A DNA stretch of 64,000 bases from Streptomyces uncialis (GTDB lineage Bacteria > Actinomycetota > Actinomycetes > Streptomycetales > Streptomycetaceae). Each line of letters opens with the position of its first letter. The stretch's first letter is position 1. The position numbers and the translations under genes are program-made. The DNA is taken from the NCBI RefSeq assembly GCF_001905345.1, contig NZ_LFBV01000001.1, positions 755,321 through 819,320 of the forward strand, given 5' to 3'. This document shows positions 63,081 through 64,000 of this stretch, in pieces. The notes beneath the pieces are model-generated. The model worked only from the letters and a program-made list of their open reading frames with translations. It was not told the origin of the DNA and searched no databases.

Positions 63081-64000
63081 TCAGCGGCCGGGGGCCCGGG
63101 CGCTGCGGCGGTGGGCCAGGGCCTCGTACGAGGCGGACAGCGCGGGGCCCGCGGTGTCGTAGGTGCGCTGGGCGACGCCGATGAACAGGCAGTCCACGAC
63201 GAGGAGCTGACTCGTCCGCGAGGACATCGCGGCGGGCCGCAGCTCGCTCTCCCGGGCCTTGGACGTGGTGAGGACATGGTCGGCGTACTGGGTGACCGGG
63301 CCGTCGGGGCGGCCCGTCATCGCGATGGTGGTGGCGCCGTGCTCGAAGGCGACGCGCAGCGGTTCGATCACATCGCCGGTGGCGCCCGAGTCGGTGATCG
63401 CGACCGCCGCGTCGCCGCCGCGCAGCTGGACCGCGTTGGTGACCGCGAGGTGCGGGTCGCTGTGCGCGTGGGCGATCAGTCCGATCCGCAGCAGCTTCTG
63501 CGCCAGGTCCTGGCCGACGAGCGCGGAGGCGCCGATGCCGTAGATGTCGATCCGGCGGGCCGAGGCCAGCGCGGCGACGGCGGCGGCGAGCTGCTGGATG
63601 TCGAGGGCGTCGGCGGTGTCGGCGAGGGTCTGCCGCTCGTCGTGGGCGAGCTTCGCGACGACCTCGTGCAGCGGGTCGTCGACGGCGATGTCCGCGGTGA
63701 CCGCGGGGGCGCGGCCCGACTGCTGCTGGGCGGCCAGCCCGGCGAGCGCGAGGCGCAGGTCCCGGTAGCCCGGGTAGCCGAGGACACGCGCGGTCCGCAC
63801 GACGGTCGCCTCGCTGGTGCCGGTGCGTTCGGCCAGCCCGGTGACCGTGAGCGCGGCGCAGGCCGCCGGGTCGGCGGCCACGGCCTCGGCGACCCGCTGC
63901 ATGGAGCGGGTCATGGTGGGCACCAGCGTGCGCACCTTCGCGGCGAGCGCGGCGGGCGGCGGGGGTGTGGTGGGGGGTACGGGAGCGCTCTCGGAAGTTT
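63081..64000 (-). CDS. MurR/RpiR family regulator, 5' end at window edge
   Basis: At least 285 residues. N-terminal RpiR helix-turn-helix (TVTGLAERTGTSEATVVRTA) and C-terminal SIS domain (RRIDIYGIGASALVGQDLAQ, AVAITDSGATGDVIEPL) for a sugar phosphate. The frame stays open to the window end through a Pro/Thr-rich stretch; GTG 63935 is possible but has no ribosome site, so the start is probably outside. It should control the murQ-PTS unit, sensing MurNAc-6-P or GlcNAc-6-P. Confidence 0.88.
   Translation of the reverse strand, partial: TSESAPVPPTTPPPPAALAAKVRTLVPTMTRSMQRVAEAVAADPAACAALTVTGLAERTGTSEATVVRTARVLGYPGYRDLRLALAGLAAQQQSGRAPAVTADIAVDDPLHEVVAKLAHDERQTLADTADALDIQQLAAAVAALASARRIDIYGIGASALVGQDLAQKLLRIGLIAHAHSDPHLAVTNAVQLRGGDAAVAITDSGATGDVIEPLRVAFEHGATTIAMTGRPDGPVTQYADHVLTTSKARESELRPAAMSSRTSQLLVVDCLFIGVAQRTYDTAGPALSASYEALAHRRSARAPGR

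Overview
The window is high-GC actinobacterial DNA. Gene content points to Streptomyces: XRE/DUF5753 regulators paired with DUF397 proteins, HATPase anti-sigma-like proteins, a TerD protein, a DasR-type site at nagK, a CIRCE-controlled groEL, a BldD-family-style diguanylate cyclase, and GTG starts with strong Shine-Dalgarno sequences. The order cyclase / nagA-nagK / binding protein / DUF3263 / otsB-otsA / thrC / MoaD-like / cold shock / groEL / murQ matches, as I remember it, the SCO428x-430x part of the S. coelicolor core. That comparison is from memory.

Layout. 1-9.5 kb: alpha/beta hydrolase (cut by the window edge), a regulator and divergent HATPase, an Mrr-nuclease/TerD fusion protein, an FAD oxidoreductase, an APH(6)-type kinase and a GNAT protein. 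9.5-22.3 kb: an accessory region with small regulators, an HD hydrolase, an orphan Phd-like antitoxin with a decayed RelE-like toxin, XRE/DUF397 genes, a coupled three-gene operon, and two copies of a cassette encoding a 30-residue zinc-ribbon peptide plus an APH-like kinase. It also holds three type I-E CRISPR arrays, all on the minus strand with leaders on the right, and no cas gene. 22.6-37 kb: MFS exporter, quinone oxidoreductase, pentapeptide protein, a SenR-SenS-HbpS-like haem/redox sensing set, an M1 peptidase lipoprotein, a DUF6879/XRE/DUF397 cluster, TerD, ArfB and a flavin reductase. 37-48 kb: a GAF-PAS-GGDEF cyclase, a CBM-like membrane protein, an LCP ligase, and a sugar kinase-nagA-nagK set divergent from a sugar-binding lipoprotein. 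49-64 kb: DUF3263, otsB/otsA, a GpgS-like glycosyltransferase, thrC behind a SAM-I riboswitch, a CysO-like sulfur carrier, a cold-shock protein, groEL with two CIRCE elements, and a MurNAc-recycling set (MurP-like PTS, MurQ, MurR-like regulator).

About eight intergenic spaces are filled by one repeat family. It combines many copies of a 20-bp GC-rich motif, a core of about 130 bp present five times, and in one place an 88-bp tandem array. The blocks tend to be arranged as large imperfect palindromes, often between convergent genes.

The points most worth following up are the CRISPR arrays and their internal history, the duplicated zinc-peptide/kinase cassette, the Mrr-TerD fusion, the enlarged SAM-I riboswitch on a threonine gene, and the repeat family.
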